Origin: Bacillota bacterium
Lineage (GTDB): Bacteria; Bacillota; Syntrophomonadia; Syntrophomonadales; Syntrophomonadaceae
Length of the DNA: 12,724 nt
Assembly (NCBI GenBank): GCA_023395515.1
Contig: JAEWZB010000118.1
Coordinates: forward strand, 1 to 12,724
Direction: 5' to 3'
Part shown: piece by piece, positions 1-7,833 of the stretch
How the letters are laid out: every line of letters starts with the position of its first letter
How positions within the stretch are numbered: the stretch's first letter is position 1
Program-made: the position numbers and the translations under genes
The notes under the pieces: generated by a model
Told to the model about the DNA's origin: nothing
Databases searched by the model: none
What the model saw: only the letters and a program-made list of their open reading frames with translations

Positions 1-1591
1 TGAAGTAAGCCAAAGCATTATAGACTTCATCTACCTTATTCATAGGTACCTCGATAAAAGTAAAATCATCTTCTACTTCTATATCTCCAATTTGTTTTTC
101 AGTTACGGTAGTATTAGTCAGAATATAATCTATTAACTGGCGTTTATTTCTTAGGGCTCTTTTACCTACCGGTACTTCAATGTTTACTATATCTAAATCA
201 TTAACTTCTTTTATTTCTTTAGGTTGCCGGGGAGGTAATGACTTTCGCGTTGATCTCTCTTTATAATTCCTTACTTCACTGACCTTATTCTTATTAGCTT
301 CCGGCTCTGCGATATCCCCTATCAGCATGGTGACCAAATTCGTCACCAAGTCCAGGGCATCATACTTTTGCAAAAGGTCATTAGCTACTTCTGCGGATAA
401 AGAAGATTTCCGCTTAGTAAGGCCGTTAATTCTGCTTTCAAGCATAAGCTTTACCGTATCGGCTTTATTATCAGGCATGGAAGCTAAACTTTCCTGGGGT
501 ATCCTCTTGCCAATAAATTTTTCAATAGCTCTTAAATGTTTAATCTGCTCCGGCTCTACTAAGGTTATGGCCGTACCGGTTTTTCCTGCCCGGCCCGTCC
601 TGCCTATGCGGTGCACATAACTCTCACAATCTTCGGGTATATCATAATTAAACACATGAGTAACATGGCTTATGTCCAGACCTCGTGCCGCCAGATCAGT
701 AGCTATTAATACTTTAGTTTTCTTTTGGCGGAAACGGTACATAACTGTATCCCGCTCCCTTTGTGACATATCCCCATGCAAGGCATCAGTTTCATAGCCT
801 AATGCTTTTAATCTATGGGCTAATTCGTCTACCCCTTTTTTGGTACGGCAAAATATTAGACTAATAGTAGGGTTCATACTGCTCATTATTTGAGCTATAC
901 TTTCCACCTTCAAAGCCGGGTGAACCGGATAATAACTTTGGTCGATTTCCGGTACAGTTCTTTCGGGCGACTTAATAGCAACAACTTCAGGCTCTATCAT
1001 GAAACGCATTCCCATTTTACGAACTTCATAATCTAAGGTAGCTGAAAAAAGCAAAGTCTGTCTTTTAGCGGGACAGCTTTTTAGAATCTTTTCGATATCA
1101 GGAAAAAACCCCATATCCAGCATCTCGTCTGCTTCATCAATAACCACAAATTGCAGCTTGGCTAAAGAAAGAGTTCTCCTTCTCATATGATCCAGCAATC
1201 TTCCCGGGGTTGCTATTATAATTTCAGGAAATCCTTCTAAAGTCTTGATCTGTCTTTCGATAGATTGTCCTCCATATACCGCCAATACCCTTATTCCGGC
1301 CAAGCGGCCTAAAAATAATATTTCCTTGCTGACCTGAACCGCCAATTCCCGGGTTGGGCACAAGACTAAAGCCTGGACTCCCCCACCTTTAGTTATTTTA
1401 TTTAATATAGGTAGTCCGAACGCAGCCGTTTTCCCGGTTCCAGTTTGGGCCTGTCCCATAATATCAGAACCGGCTAAAGCCAGTGGAATAGTTTTAACCT
1501 GTATAGGCGTAGGCCTGCTAAATCCCTTATCCTTAATCATAGTAAGTAGTTCAGGCTTTAAGCCCATACTGTTAAATTCAGTTGTTGACAA
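1..1591 (-). CDS. DEAD-box RNA helicase with DbpA-type RNA-binding domain, partial (3' end outside window)
   Basis: ATP-dependent RNA helicase, expected to remodel structured RNA in ribosome assembly, mRNA decay or cold adaptation. The visible 530 codons show the helicase motifs in order: Q-motif region around residues 24-31, Walker A AQTGTGKT (48-55), PTRELA (79-84), DEAD (152-155), SAT (183-185), ATD (297-299), ARGLD (302-306) and HRIGRTGR (327-334). After a polar linker, residues from about 468 to the edge resemble the DbpA RNA-binding domain (pattern VNIEVP ... IGDIEV ... FTFIEVP). No stop codon appears in frame before base 1, so the gene continues to the left. The start is taken as TTG because GGAGG lies 7 bases upstream; an in-frame ATG at 1567 lacks such a site. 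The length and C-terminal domain fit the DeaD/CsdA type better than short CshA-like helicases, but orthology is not proven. Confidence 0.95.
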   Translation of the reverse strand, partial: MSTTEFNSMGLKPELLTMIKDKGFSRPTPIQVKTIPLALAGSDIMGQAQTGTGKTAAFGLPILNKITKGGGVQALVLCPTRELAVQVSKEILFLGRLAGIRVLAVYGGQSIERQIKTLEGFPEIIIATPGRLLDHMRRRTLSLAKLQFVVIDEADEMLDMGFFPDIEKILKSCPAKRQTLLFSATLDYEVRKMGMRFMIEPEVVAIKSPERTVPEIDQSYYPVHPALKVESIAQIMSSMNPTISLIFCRTKKGVDELAHRLKALGYETDALHGDMSQRERDTVMYRFRQKKTKVLIATDLAARGLDISHVTHVFNYDIPEDCESYVHRIGRTGRAGKTGTAITLVEPEQIKHLRAIEKFIGKRIPQESLASMPDNKADTVKLMLESRINGLTKRKSSLSAEVANDLLQKYDALDLVTNLVTMLIGDIAEPEANKNKVSEVRNYKERSTRKSLPPRQPKEIKEVNDLDIVNIEVPVGKRALRNKRQLIDYILTNTTVTEKQIGDIEVEDDFTFIEVPMNKVDEVYNALAYF

Positions 1592-1603
1592 AATTGTTCC
1601 TCC
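1589..1603 (-). promoter_or_regulatory. Ribosome binding site and TTG start of the helicase
   Basis: On the minus strand GGAGG (1603-1599) precedes TTG (1591-1589) by 7 bases. This decides for TTG over the internal ATG at 1567, which has no comparable site. Confidence 0.7.
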
Positions 1604-1629
1604 TTTTATTTAAGCGGCAAACTCATTTT

Positions 1630-1635
1630 ACTATA
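1630..1635 (-). promoter_or_regulatory. Candidate -10 box of the helicase promoter
   Basis: The minus strand reads TATAGT preceded by TGTGG, which resembles a -10 hexamer. No good -35 hexamer is seen at 16-18 bases upstream. It would leave an untranslated leader of roughly 30 bases. Confidence 0.3.
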
Positions 1636-1806
1636 CCACACTATCGTCCTTATTAACTAGTTTTGCCTCTTCCTGACTCCCCCGCATAAATCATATCAAG
1701 CCGGGCAATACTTTAAAATGCCAATATCTAACTTATTTAGTAATACATATGTCTTTTTCCTAATAAGTATGTAATTGGCGAAATAATTTTCAGGGGGAGG
1801 ATAATT

Positions 1807-2850
1807 ATGTTTTTTAAAAAGTTAGGTTTTATTTTAAGTTTAACACTATTAATTACCTTTTACAGCGACGGAGAAATAATGGCAAATGAAGCCCCTATTC
1901 TCAGCGAAGTCAACCAATATGACAGTTATGCTGTAAAACCGTATACCTTAACTATTGATGAAGAAAAATATATGGTTAATTTTTTTATTAATCCCTTAGG
2001 GCGAACTATGATTTCTACCACCGACTTAGCTCGATTATTTCCCTGTTCTGTAGAGTGGGCAGACAGCAGCCAAGTTATAGTAGTAAAAGGCGGGGCTTCT
2101 TATGGTTTTACCTTAAATGAGCCGACCTATTTTACCCCTACTCAGATTTATAACATGGATACCGCCCCTATAGGCATCAATGATGATATCTATATTCCCT
2201 TACGCTATATTATACAGGAATTTGGCTATGCCATAACTTTTTGCCCGGAGCATGAGCAATATTTTCTAAATAGTAATCCTGCTGATACAGAGGAACCGCT
2301 TTGTGAAAACCCTTTACCTGCTGCTGAAATTGGGTTGCCGGAAAACTTGCCCCGGTGGGGCAGTCTTAATGAAATAGAATCATTGGCCCCTTTATACAAT
2401 GGGCAGGATTTAATGGCCGGTTTTTACACGACCTTATTAGATAGGTCAGATTCCCGTACTAATAATGTAGACTTAGCCGCCAAGGCTATTGACAATATTA
2501 TTCTAGCTCCCGGTGAAGTGTTTTCCTTTAACCAGGCCGTAGGAAGAAGAACTGTTGATAAAGGCTATCTGGAAGCTCCTATATTTGTAGGGGAAAAGGT
2601 GGAAACCGGAATAGGCGGAGGGATATGCCAAGTATCCAGCACCTTATATAATACGGCTTTATTAGCTAATTTACCCGTTTTAGAAAGACACCCCCATAGT
2701 CTTACCGTAGCTTATGTTCCTACTGATCAGGATGCTACCGTAGTGTGGGGCATAACGGATTTTAGGTTTAAAAACACCTTAGATCATCCCATAAAAATTA
2801 TGACTAAGGTGATAAACAATTATGTGGTTACCGGGATTTTCCGGGAGTGA
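1807..2850 (+). CDS. Secreted VanW-family protein with copper-amine-oxidase-like N-terminal domain
   Basis: Probable exported envelope protein of unknown biochemical role. Residues 1 to about 26 form a signal peptide (MFFKK start, hydrophobic core, likely cleavage after an Ala). Residues of about 45-155 resemble the repeat known as the copper amine oxidase N-terminal-like domain (motifs such as GRTMISTTDLARLF and IYIPLRYIIQEFGYAITF), which in Clostridia is usually a surface module rather than an enzyme. From about residue 219 on the protein matches the VanW domain: APGEVFSFNQAVGRR, then GGGICQVSSTLYNTALLANL and a conserved HPHS. VanW was named from glycopeptide-resistance clusters, but most members lie outside them and nothing else from a van cluster is nearby. 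GGGGAGG lies 6 bases before the ATG. The gene is followed after 45 bases by a glycoside hydrolase on the same strand. Confidence 0.9.
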   Translation: MFFKKLGFILSLTLLITFYSDGEIMANEAPILSEVNQYDSYAVKPYTLTIDEEKYMVNFFINPLGRTMISTTDLARLFPCSVEWADSSQVIVVKGGASYGFTLNEPTYFTPTQIYNMDTAPIGINDDIYIPLRYIIQEFGYAITFCPEHEQYFLNSNPADTEEPLCENPLPAAEIGLPENLPRWGSLNEIESLAPLYNGQDLMAGFYTTLLDRSDSRTNNVDLAAKAIDNIILAPGEVFSFNQAVGRRTVDKGYLEAPIFVGEKVETGIGGGICQVSSTLYNTALLANLPVLERHPHSLTVAYVPTDQDATVVWGITDFRFKNTLDHPIKIMTKVINNYVVTGIFRE

Positions 2851-2868
2851 GGTGTGGTTTTCCATACC
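2851..2868 (+). other. Small hairpin directly after the VanW-gene stop codon
   Basis: GGTGTGG-TTTT-CCATACC can form a 7-pair stem with one G-T wobble, starting on the base after the stop. No T-run follows, so it is unlikely to be a terminator; it may protect or separate the cistrons. Confidence 0.4.
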
Positions 2869-2895
2869 CACCCACCGCCGCAGGAGGGATAGAGT

Positions 2896-4119
2896 ATGCT
2901 TTTAGATGAATTTACGCTGGGAATTAATTATTGGCCGGCTAATAAGGCTATGTATTGGTGGCAGGATTTTTCTTACGACGAGGTGGATAATGATTTTGCC
3001 CGTTTACACCAGTTTAACATTAATTACATTCGCATATTTTTAACTTGGGAGGATTTTCAGCCTCAGCCTGATGTAATATCGGCTAAAAATCTTGATAATT
3101 TATACCAGGTGGCTGATTTGGCCAGCCAGCATAAGCTTAAGCTTATGCCTACTTTTTTTTGCGGACATATGAGCGGAGCTAACTGGATGCCTAGCTGGAT
3201 GCTGGAGTCTTCTGCTCAACCATCCCGTTTCCCCATTTATTCTCAAAATCAAGTTATGGTTAAAAAGATTAAAAACTTTTATAAGGAAGAAGATTTACTT
3301 AAAGCCCAAGTTTTGCAAATTGAAACGGTATGCTCGGCCTTAAAAGGACATCCCGCTCTTTATGCTTATGATCTAGGCAATGAAACCTCTAACTGTTATA
3401 TTCCTGCTACCCGGGAAGAAGGCCGGATTTGGCTGAAAACTATGACCGAAGCCGTAAGAAGAACCAGTCAGGTTCCCATTACTTACGGCATGCACGCCGA
3501 GGACTTAGAGCAAAACCGCCACATATGGCCCCAAGATGCAGGTGAATACTGTGATTTTGTAGTTATGCATGGTTATCCTTTTTATCTTAACTGGCTGGAT
3601 AATCCTTTTGATGTTTGGGTGCTGCCCTTCTTGGGAACAATTACAGCATGGTTAGCTAATAAACCCGTCCTGTTTCAAGAGTTGGGGGCACCAAGCATTC
3701 CTACTATTGCGCCTTATATATCGGCTCAGGAAAAGGCGGCTTTAAAATGCCCGCTTTGGAGTGAAGAAGAAGTTAAAGCTTATTACCAAAAAGCTATACA
3801 GGGGCTGGCTGCAGCAGGAATGATAGGGGCTTGGTCATGGTGTTACGCTGATTATTCTCCACAACTTTGGGATAAAACCCCGTTAAAAGAAAACCGGCAT
3901 GAAAGGTATTTTGGTTTATTCAGACATGATGGTACTCCCAAACCAGCCGCCTATTTATTTAAAGATATAAAGCCGGCCCTCAACTACCCGGATCAATCTA
4001 AAATAAAATGGCTAGACGCTTTTGAACGGGATAATTTTTACCTGGACCCGCTTAATAATTTACCCGCAATGTATAAAGCTTACCAGAATTATTTAAAAGA
4101 CAAGGAGATATTAAATTGA
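2896..4119 (+). CDS. GH5-like glycoside hydrolase (cellulase/mannanase fold), no signal peptide
   Basis: Predicted (beta/alpha)8-barrel glycosidase of clan A. The N-terminus LGINYWPANKAMYWW, followed by INYIRIFLTWEDFQP (about residues 42-56), is typical of the family. The acid/base Glu is probably E163 in YDLGNE and the nucleophile E262 in LFQELG; a conserved MHGYPFY lies at 224-230 and WSWCYADY near the C-terminus. The substrate cannot be read from sequence; a beta-mannan or beta-glucan type oligosaccharide is the usual range. There is no signal peptide or membrane segment, so the enzyme is probably cytoplasmic, unusual for a polymer-degrading GH5. AGGAGGG precedes the ATG. Its stop codon overlaps the start of the glycosyltransferase gene, suggesting translational coupling and action on the same glycan or glycoconjugate. 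Confidence 0.85.
   Translation: MLLDEFTLGINYWPANKAMYWWQDFSYDEVDNDFARLHQFNINYIRIFLTWEDFQPQPDVISAKNLDNLYQVADLASQHKLKLMPTFFCGHMSGANWMPSWMLESSAQPSRFPIYSQNQVMVKKIKNFYKEEDLLKAQVLQIETVCSALKGHPALYAYDLGNETSNCYIPATREEGRIWLKTMTEAVRRTSQVPITYGMHAEDLEQNRHIWPQDAGEYCDFVVMHGYPFYLNWLDNPFDVWVLPFLGTITAWLANKPVLFQELGAPSIPTIAPYISAQEKAALKCPLWSEEEVKAYYQKAIQGLAAAGMIGAWSWCYADYSPQLWDKTPLKENRHERYFGLFRHDGTPKPAAYLFKDIKPALNYPDQSKIKWLDAFERDNFYLDPLNNLPAMYKAYQNYLKDKEILN
4102..4118 (+). promoter_or_regulatory. Ribosome binding site and TTG start of the glycosyltransferase
   Basis: AAGGAG (4102-4107) stands 8 bases before TTG (4116-4118), inside the end of the preceding hydrolase gene. The TTG shares bases with the upstream TGA stop (TTGA), which favours termination-reinitiation coupling. 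Confidence 0.75.
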
Positions 4120-5129
4120 AAGTTGCCTTATTATCCCCGATTGCCTGGAGAACCCCACCCCGTCATTATGGACCATGGGAGAGGGTTGTTTCCTTATTAT
4201 GTGAAGGCTTAGTAGCTCAAGGTGTTGATGTAACTTTATTTGCTACCGCCGATTCTATAACCGCGGGAAAGCTAAACTATATTTGCCCGGCCCCTTATGA
4301 AGAAAATAAAAACCTTGACCCTAAAGTATGGGAAGGGTTACATATTGCTTACTTATTTGAACAGGCAGCTAAGTACGACATTATCCATAATCATTTTGAT
4401 TTTTTACCTTTAACCTATAGTCGTCTTATTAATACCCCGGTAGTAACGACTATTCATGGGTTTTCTTCTCATAAAATACTACCCGTCTACCGTCATTACA
4501 ATGAAAATAATTATTATGTTTCCATTAGTAATGCGGATCGCAGTCCCGAATTAGAATATATGGATACGGTTTATCATGGTATTGATGTGGCTGAATTTAG
4601 TTTTAGTGATAGGGTAGGAGATTATCTGCTCTATTTTGGACGTATTCACCCCGATAAGGGTACAGCCGAAGCTCTGGAAATTGCCCGGGGCTACGGAATG
4701 AAGCTTTTACTGGCGGGTATTATTCAGGATAAAGATTACTTTAATCAACGCATTGCCCCTTATGTAGATAATCAGAATGTATATTACTTAGGTTCGGTAG
4801 GCCCAGCCCAGCGCAACGATCTGCTTAGGGGAGCTTATGCCTTATTGCACCCGATTCATTTTAATGAACCATTTGGTTTAAGCGTGATAGAATCTATGGC
4901 CTGCGGAACTCCGGTTATTGCTTTTAATAAAGGCTCTATGCCCGAAGTAATTCAGGATAGCCAAACAGGCTTCTTAGTAGCTAATACTGAAGAAGCCTGT
5001 CAAAAGTTAAAATTAATACCGGCACTTAACCGCCAGGACTGCCGGCAATGGGTTATGGAAAAATTTAGTCAGGAGCGTATGGTAGCAGATTATATTAAGG
5101 TTTACCAAAAAATCCTGGCTGCTAGTTAA
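4116..5129 (+). CDS. Glycosyltransferase family 4 (GT-B fold)
   Basis: Retaining glycosyltransferase that moves a sugar from an activated nucleotide donor to a glycan, lipid or small molecule. The N-terminal half starts MKVALLSPIAWRTPP and contains HYGPWERVVSLLCEGL, the usual glycine-rich acceptor-side signature of GT4 proteins. The C-terminal donor domain has YFGRIHPDKG (about 173-182) and the EX7E signature EPFGLSVIESMACGTPVI (251-268). There is no membrane segment. Length (337 residues) is normal though slightly short for GT4. It starts at a TTG overlapping the hydrolase stop by 4 bases and ends overlapping the convergent DegV gene by 8 bases. Donor and acceptor are unknown; pairing with a GH5-like enzyme suggests synthesis and trimming of one glycoside. 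Confidence 0.9.
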   Translation: MKVALLSPIAWRTPPRHYGPWERVVSLLCEGLVAQGVDVTLFATADSITAGKLNYICPAPYEENKNLDPKVWEGLHIAYLFEQAAKYDIIHNHFDFLPLTYSRLINTPVVTTIHGFSSHKILPVYRHYNENNYYVSISNADRSPELEYMDTVYHGIDVAEFSFSDRVGDYLLYFGRIHPDKGTAEALEIARGYGMKLLLAGIIQDKDYFNQRIAPYVDNQNVYYLGSVGPAQRNDLLRGAYALLHPIHFNEPFGLSVIESMACGTPVIAFNKGSMPEVIQDSQTGFLVANTEEACQKLKLIPALNRQDCRQWVMEKFSQERMVADYIKVYQKILAAS

Positions 5130-5964
5130 GGAAAAAGACTGCATAGGTGCCGGCCCCTACATGAGAGCCTATAGCTGCACCAATTTCCGAAATTACAAAG
5201 TCAGTACACCCAAATTTTTGTTCTATTAGTTTTTTAAGTTCTAAGGCGCCTTCCAAATCATTAGAATGATTTATCCCAATTAATTGATTAGATAAATCAC
5301 GGCCTCTTTCTTCCATAATCTCTATCATCCGCTTTTTAGCTTTCTTTAGCCCATGAGCTTTTTCTAAAGGGACTATTTTCCCTTCCACAAAATGCAGGAT
5401 CAGCTTAATATTGAGCAAATTCCCCAGCGCGGCTGAGGTAGCACTCACCCGTCCGCCTCTTTTTAACATATCAAAATTGCCTACGATGAAAAGATGTTCT
5501 ATGCGGGCTATGTTATCATTAATTTCCGCAATTATTTCAGCTTTGCTTTTCCCCGCTTTTAATGCATTAGCAGCTCTAATTACGGTTAACCCATAACCTA
5601 CCGAAGCACTGTAAGAATCTATTACGGTAATTCTATCGGGATTAACCGTATCACGGGCAATACAGGCTGATTGATAAGTCCCGCTTAATCCTGAGGAAAA
5701 GGCTATGTAAATTATATCGTCATCAGTTTCACTAATAACTTTTTCAAATTCTTGCTGAAATTCAGCGGGAGGAATTTGCGCAGTAGTCGGTACTATCCCA
5801 GGTTCGGCAATTAATTTATAAAACTCGGCCGGCTCTAAATCCAGTCTATCCTTATAGGTTTTATCCTTAATAGTAGCTGTAATGTAAAAAAGCTTAACCC
5901 CTAATTCATTTAATACGCTTTTATCAAGGTCACAAGCATTGTCTGCATAAAGTCTTATAGCCAT
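5122..5964 (-). CDS. DegV family fatty-acid-binding protein
   Basis: DegV proteins bind a long-chain fatty acid between two domains; in Bacillota the FakB members present fatty acids to the kinase FakA for phospholipid synthesis. Family signatures seen: N-terminal YADNACDLDKSVLNELG, PTTAQIPP (59-66), the nucleotide/acyl-phosphate-type loop FSSGLSGTYQSA (89-100), a central LKRGGRVSATSAALGNLLN and a C-terminal GAAIGSHVGAGTYAVFF. At 280 residues it has the usual length. ATG is preceded by AGGAGGAG at 5-6 bases. No fakA-like DAK gene is in the window, so the FakB role is inferred from the family only. It is transcribed toward the glycosyltransferase with overlapping 3' ends and divergently from the disulfide reductase. 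Confidence 0.93.
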   Translation of the reverse strand: MAIRLYADNACDLDKSVLNELGVKLFYITATIKDKTYKDRLDLEPAEFYKLIAEPGIVPTTAQIPPAEFQQEFEKVISETDDDIIYIAFSSGLSGTYQSACIARDTVNPDRITVIDSYSASVGYGLTVIRAANALKAGKSKAEIIAEINDNIARIEHLFIVGNFDMLKRGGRVSATSAALGNLLNIKLILHFVEGKIVPLEKAHGLKKAKKRMIEIMEERGRDLSNQLIGINHSNDLEGALELKKLIEQKFGCTDFVISEIGAAIGSHVGAGTYAVFFLN

Positions 5965-6160
5965 ATTTATCTCCTCCTACCTTATTAGGTTAGTCTAAAC
6001 TAGATTTTACCGCATATAAACTTTTAGATGAAGCCTTTCTTAATCGTAATATTCATTCTATCACTATTACATAATATTTCAAATTATTACCACTTATTAT
6101 TCTTACCGCTGGTAGGATTAATTGAGTAAAGGGCGAATATATTAAAATATTACATCAACA

Positions 6161-6175
6161 AGGAGGGTGCTCATG
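6161..6175 (+). promoter_or_regulatory. Ribosome binding site fixing the disulfide reductase start at ATG 6173
   Basis: AGGAGG (6161-6166) is followed by a 6-base spacer and ATG at 6173-6175. The in-frame GTG at 6167 abuts the Shine-Dalgarno sequence and cannot be the main start. Confidence 0.8.
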
Positions 6176-7507
6176 CAAGAAAGATTAGTAATTATCGGCG
6201 GGGTCGCAGCAGGAATGAGTGCAGCAGCCAAAGCTCGCCGCACCAATCCGGATATGGTTATTGAGGTTTATACTGATGACCAGTTTATTTCTTATGCCGG
6301 CTGTGGTTTACCCTATTTTATTGGCAACAAAATTGATAGTCAAGATATGCTCTTAGCCAGAACCGTTGAACAATTTTCCACACAAGATATTAAGGTAAAT
6401 ACTCAGGTTAAAGTTACTAATATCAATAAAGAAAGTAAAACTATTACTATACAGAATCTAAGCGGGGCAGAAGTTCAAACTATAGCTTACGATAAATTAG
6501 TTATAGCTACCGGAGCTAGAGCAGTAATTCCCCCTTGGGAAGGAGTCAACCTTAATGGTATATTCTCTTTGCGCACTATTCATGACAGCTTAAAGATTCG
6601 TAAGTATTTAGTTGACCACGAGCCTAAGAAGGCGGTAATCATAGGTGGCGGCTATATTGGTTTAGAGATGGTGGAAAACTTATTAGAATACAACTGTGAT
6701 ATTACCCTGATTGAACAAAATGTACATATTATTCCTAACATGGATAAAGATATGGCCCAGATTGTTACCGATTATTTAGTTTCTAAAGGGGTTACCGTAA
6801 GAGCCGGTGAAAGTGTTACGGGCTTTAGCGGCCATGAGCAAGTCCAAGAGGTTATAACTGATCAAGGCACTATCGAAGCTGATTTAGTTCTATTATCTAT
6901 TGGGGTTCGGCCCAATTCCGAACTGGCTAAAGAAGCCGGGTTAGAACTAGGGGTAAAGGGAGCTATTCGGGTTAACGACCGTATGGAAACTAGTTTTCCT
7001 GATATATACGCAGCCGGGGACTGTGCCACTACTTTTCATTTAATTTCCGCTCAAGAAGTTTATATTCCCATGGGTACTACGGCCAATAAACAAGGAAAAA
7101 CTGCGGGAGAAAATGTAGCAGGCGGTAATGCAGTTTTTAATGGAGTACTAGGTACCGGAATTGCCCGCATCGTAGATTTGGAGATTTCCCGTACCGGTTT
7201 AACTGAAAGGGAATGCCAAGCTCTCGGTATAGAATATATTAGTCAGACTATTAAATCTAAAACGGCTGCCCACTATTGTACCGTCGCCGGTGAAGTTTGG
7301 GTCAAGCTTATAATAGATAAACGCAGCCGCCGCATTCTTGGTTGTCAAATAATAGGTTATTCAGGAGCTGCGAAAAGAATTGATGTTTTAGCTACGGCTA
7401 TAACTACCCGGGCTTCGGTAGAGGATTTGATTGACATGGATTTAGCTTATTCTCCACCCTTTAGCCCCGTATGGGACCCGGTACTAGTAGCTCTTAATCA
7501 GTTCTAA
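6173..7507 (+). CDS. FAD-dependent CoA-disulfide reductase / NADH oxidase family flavoprotein
   Basis: Soluble flavoprotein of the single-cysteine pyridine-nucleotide disulfide oxidoreductase family, which reduces CoA disulfide, polysulfide or oxygen with NAD(P)H. FAD-binding Rossmann motif GGVAAG lies at residues 9-14. The redox Cys is C44 in SYAGCGLPYFIG, matching the CoA-disulfide reductase pattern rather than a CXXC centre. The second dinucleotide fold is VIIGGGYIGLE (155-165) with an acidic residue E181 at the end of the next strand, suggesting NADH preference. YAAGDCA contacts FAD. The C-terminal dimer domain ends with LAYSPPFSPVWDP, where the Tyr is typical of CoA-disulfide reductases. 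No rhodanese domain is fused. The 444-residue length is normal. The exact electron acceptor cannot be told from sequence. No terminator follows; the transcript would enter the riboswitch region. Confidence 0.9.
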   Translation: MQERLVIIGGVAAGMSAAAKARRTNPDMVIEVYTDDQFISYAGCGLPYFIGNKIDSQDMLLARTVEQFSTQDIKVNTQVKVTNINKESKTITIQNLSGAEVQTIAYDKLVIATGARAVIPPWEGVNLNGIFSLRTIHDSLKIRKYLVDHEPKKAVIIGGGYIGLEMVENLLEYNCDITLIEQNVHIIPNMDKDMAQIVTDYLVSKGVTVRAGESVTGFSGHEQVQEVITDQGTIEADLVLLSIGVRPNSELAKEAGLELGVKGAIRVNDRMETSFPDIYAAGDCATTFHLISAQEVYIPMGTTANKQGKTAGENVAGGNAVFNGVLGTGIARIVDLEISRTGLTERECQALGIEYISQTIKSKTAAHYCTVAGEVWVKLIIDKRSRRILGCQIIGYSGAAKRIDVLATAITTRASVEDLIDMDLAYSPPFSPVWDPVLVALNQF

Positions 7508-7523
7508 TATGATTGATTACCGT

Positions 7524-7552
7524 TTGAATTATTGACTTATTATACTTACAAT
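7524..7552 (+). promoter_or_regulatory. Sigma-70-type promoter of the riboswitch leader
   Basis: TTGAAT (7524-7529) and TACAAT (7547-7552) are separated by exactly 17 bases. Transcription would start near 7559, a few bases before the first aptamer. It begins 16 bases after the preceding stop codon. Confidence 0.55.
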
Positions 7553-7561
7553 GCTAGAATT

Positions 7562-7666
7562 TTACTAATCTCCGAGTAAATTAGTCTAAGGTTTTTTAAG
7601 CTAAGTCTTTTTTACCGATGGGGGTATCTGGAAACAGTTGCGCCTCCCGTTTGGAAAGGAGAGTAA
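7562..7666 (+). ncRNA. Moco-type riboswitch aptamer, copy 1
   Basis: The core CGCCTCCCGT (7641-7650) followed by TTGGAAAGGAG matches, from memory, the molybdenum-cofactor (Moco RNA) motif of the Escherichia coli moaA leader, which carries the same 10-mer and TGGAAAGG. A closing helix P1 is visible: TTAC/GTAA (7562-7565 with 7663-7666) and TCTCC/GGAGA (7569-7573 with 7658-7662). A GNRA hairpin CTG-GAAA-CAG lies at 7628-7637. An AT-rich P2 arm runs from about 7576 to 7615. Its partner copy 270 bases downstream conserves the same blocks with compensating base changes. Unlike copy 2, this copy lacks a canonical 11-nt tetraloop receptor, so ligand class (molybdenum or tungsten form) may differ. 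It is followed by its own terminator. Confidence 0.75.
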
Positions 7667-7689
7667 CACCACATATGAACTAGTAGTTT

Positions 7690-7722
7690 AGGTGTGCTCT
7701 ATTTTTGAGCACACCTTTTTTT
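7690..7722 (+). terminator. Intrinsic terminator of riboswitch copy 1
   Basis: A perfect 10-pair stem AGGTGTGCTC / GAGCACACCT with a 7-base loop is followed by a run of seven T. A competing weaker hairpin pairs ACACC (7666-7670) with GGTGT (7691-7695), enclosing AACT/AGTT, and would act as antiterminator. Confidence 0.9.
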
Positions 7723-7833
7723 ATTACTATTAGATTCCAGGCTAGTAAAATAAGATAGAGACTTGCTTAACTTTAGCTATTTTCGGTAGGGTGAGTCTCA
7801 CCCTTAGTATAAGTTTAAGGTTTTTTAACACAA
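7723..7833. other. Spacer between the two riboswitch units with a 7-bp inverted repeat
   Basis: No coding sequence was seen. AGGGTGA-GTC-TCACCCT (7788-7804) is a perfect inverted repeat with a 3-base centre, either an RNA hairpin or a DNA operator. A weak promoter for the second unit is possible: TTGCTT (7763-7768), 18 bases, TAGGGT (7787-7792), with its -10 box overlapping the repeat. TAAGGTTTTTTAA at 7816-7828 repeats exactly the sequence at 7587-7599 of aptamer 1. Confidence 0.45.

Noticed and set aside
327..620. Plus-strand open frame of 97 codons
   Set aside because: It lies antisense to the conserved helicase motifs, has no ribosome site and no recognisable domain.
1807..2850. Glycopeptide resistance function for the VanW protein
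   Set aside because: No vanH, vanA-type ligase, vanX or VanR/VanS genes are present, and VanW domains are widespread outside resistance clusters.
6122..6148. Promoter TTGAGT with TAAAAT before the disulfide reductase
   Set aside because: The spacer is only 15 bases and the region is so AT-rich that several equally poor -10 boxes exist; not listed as a feature.
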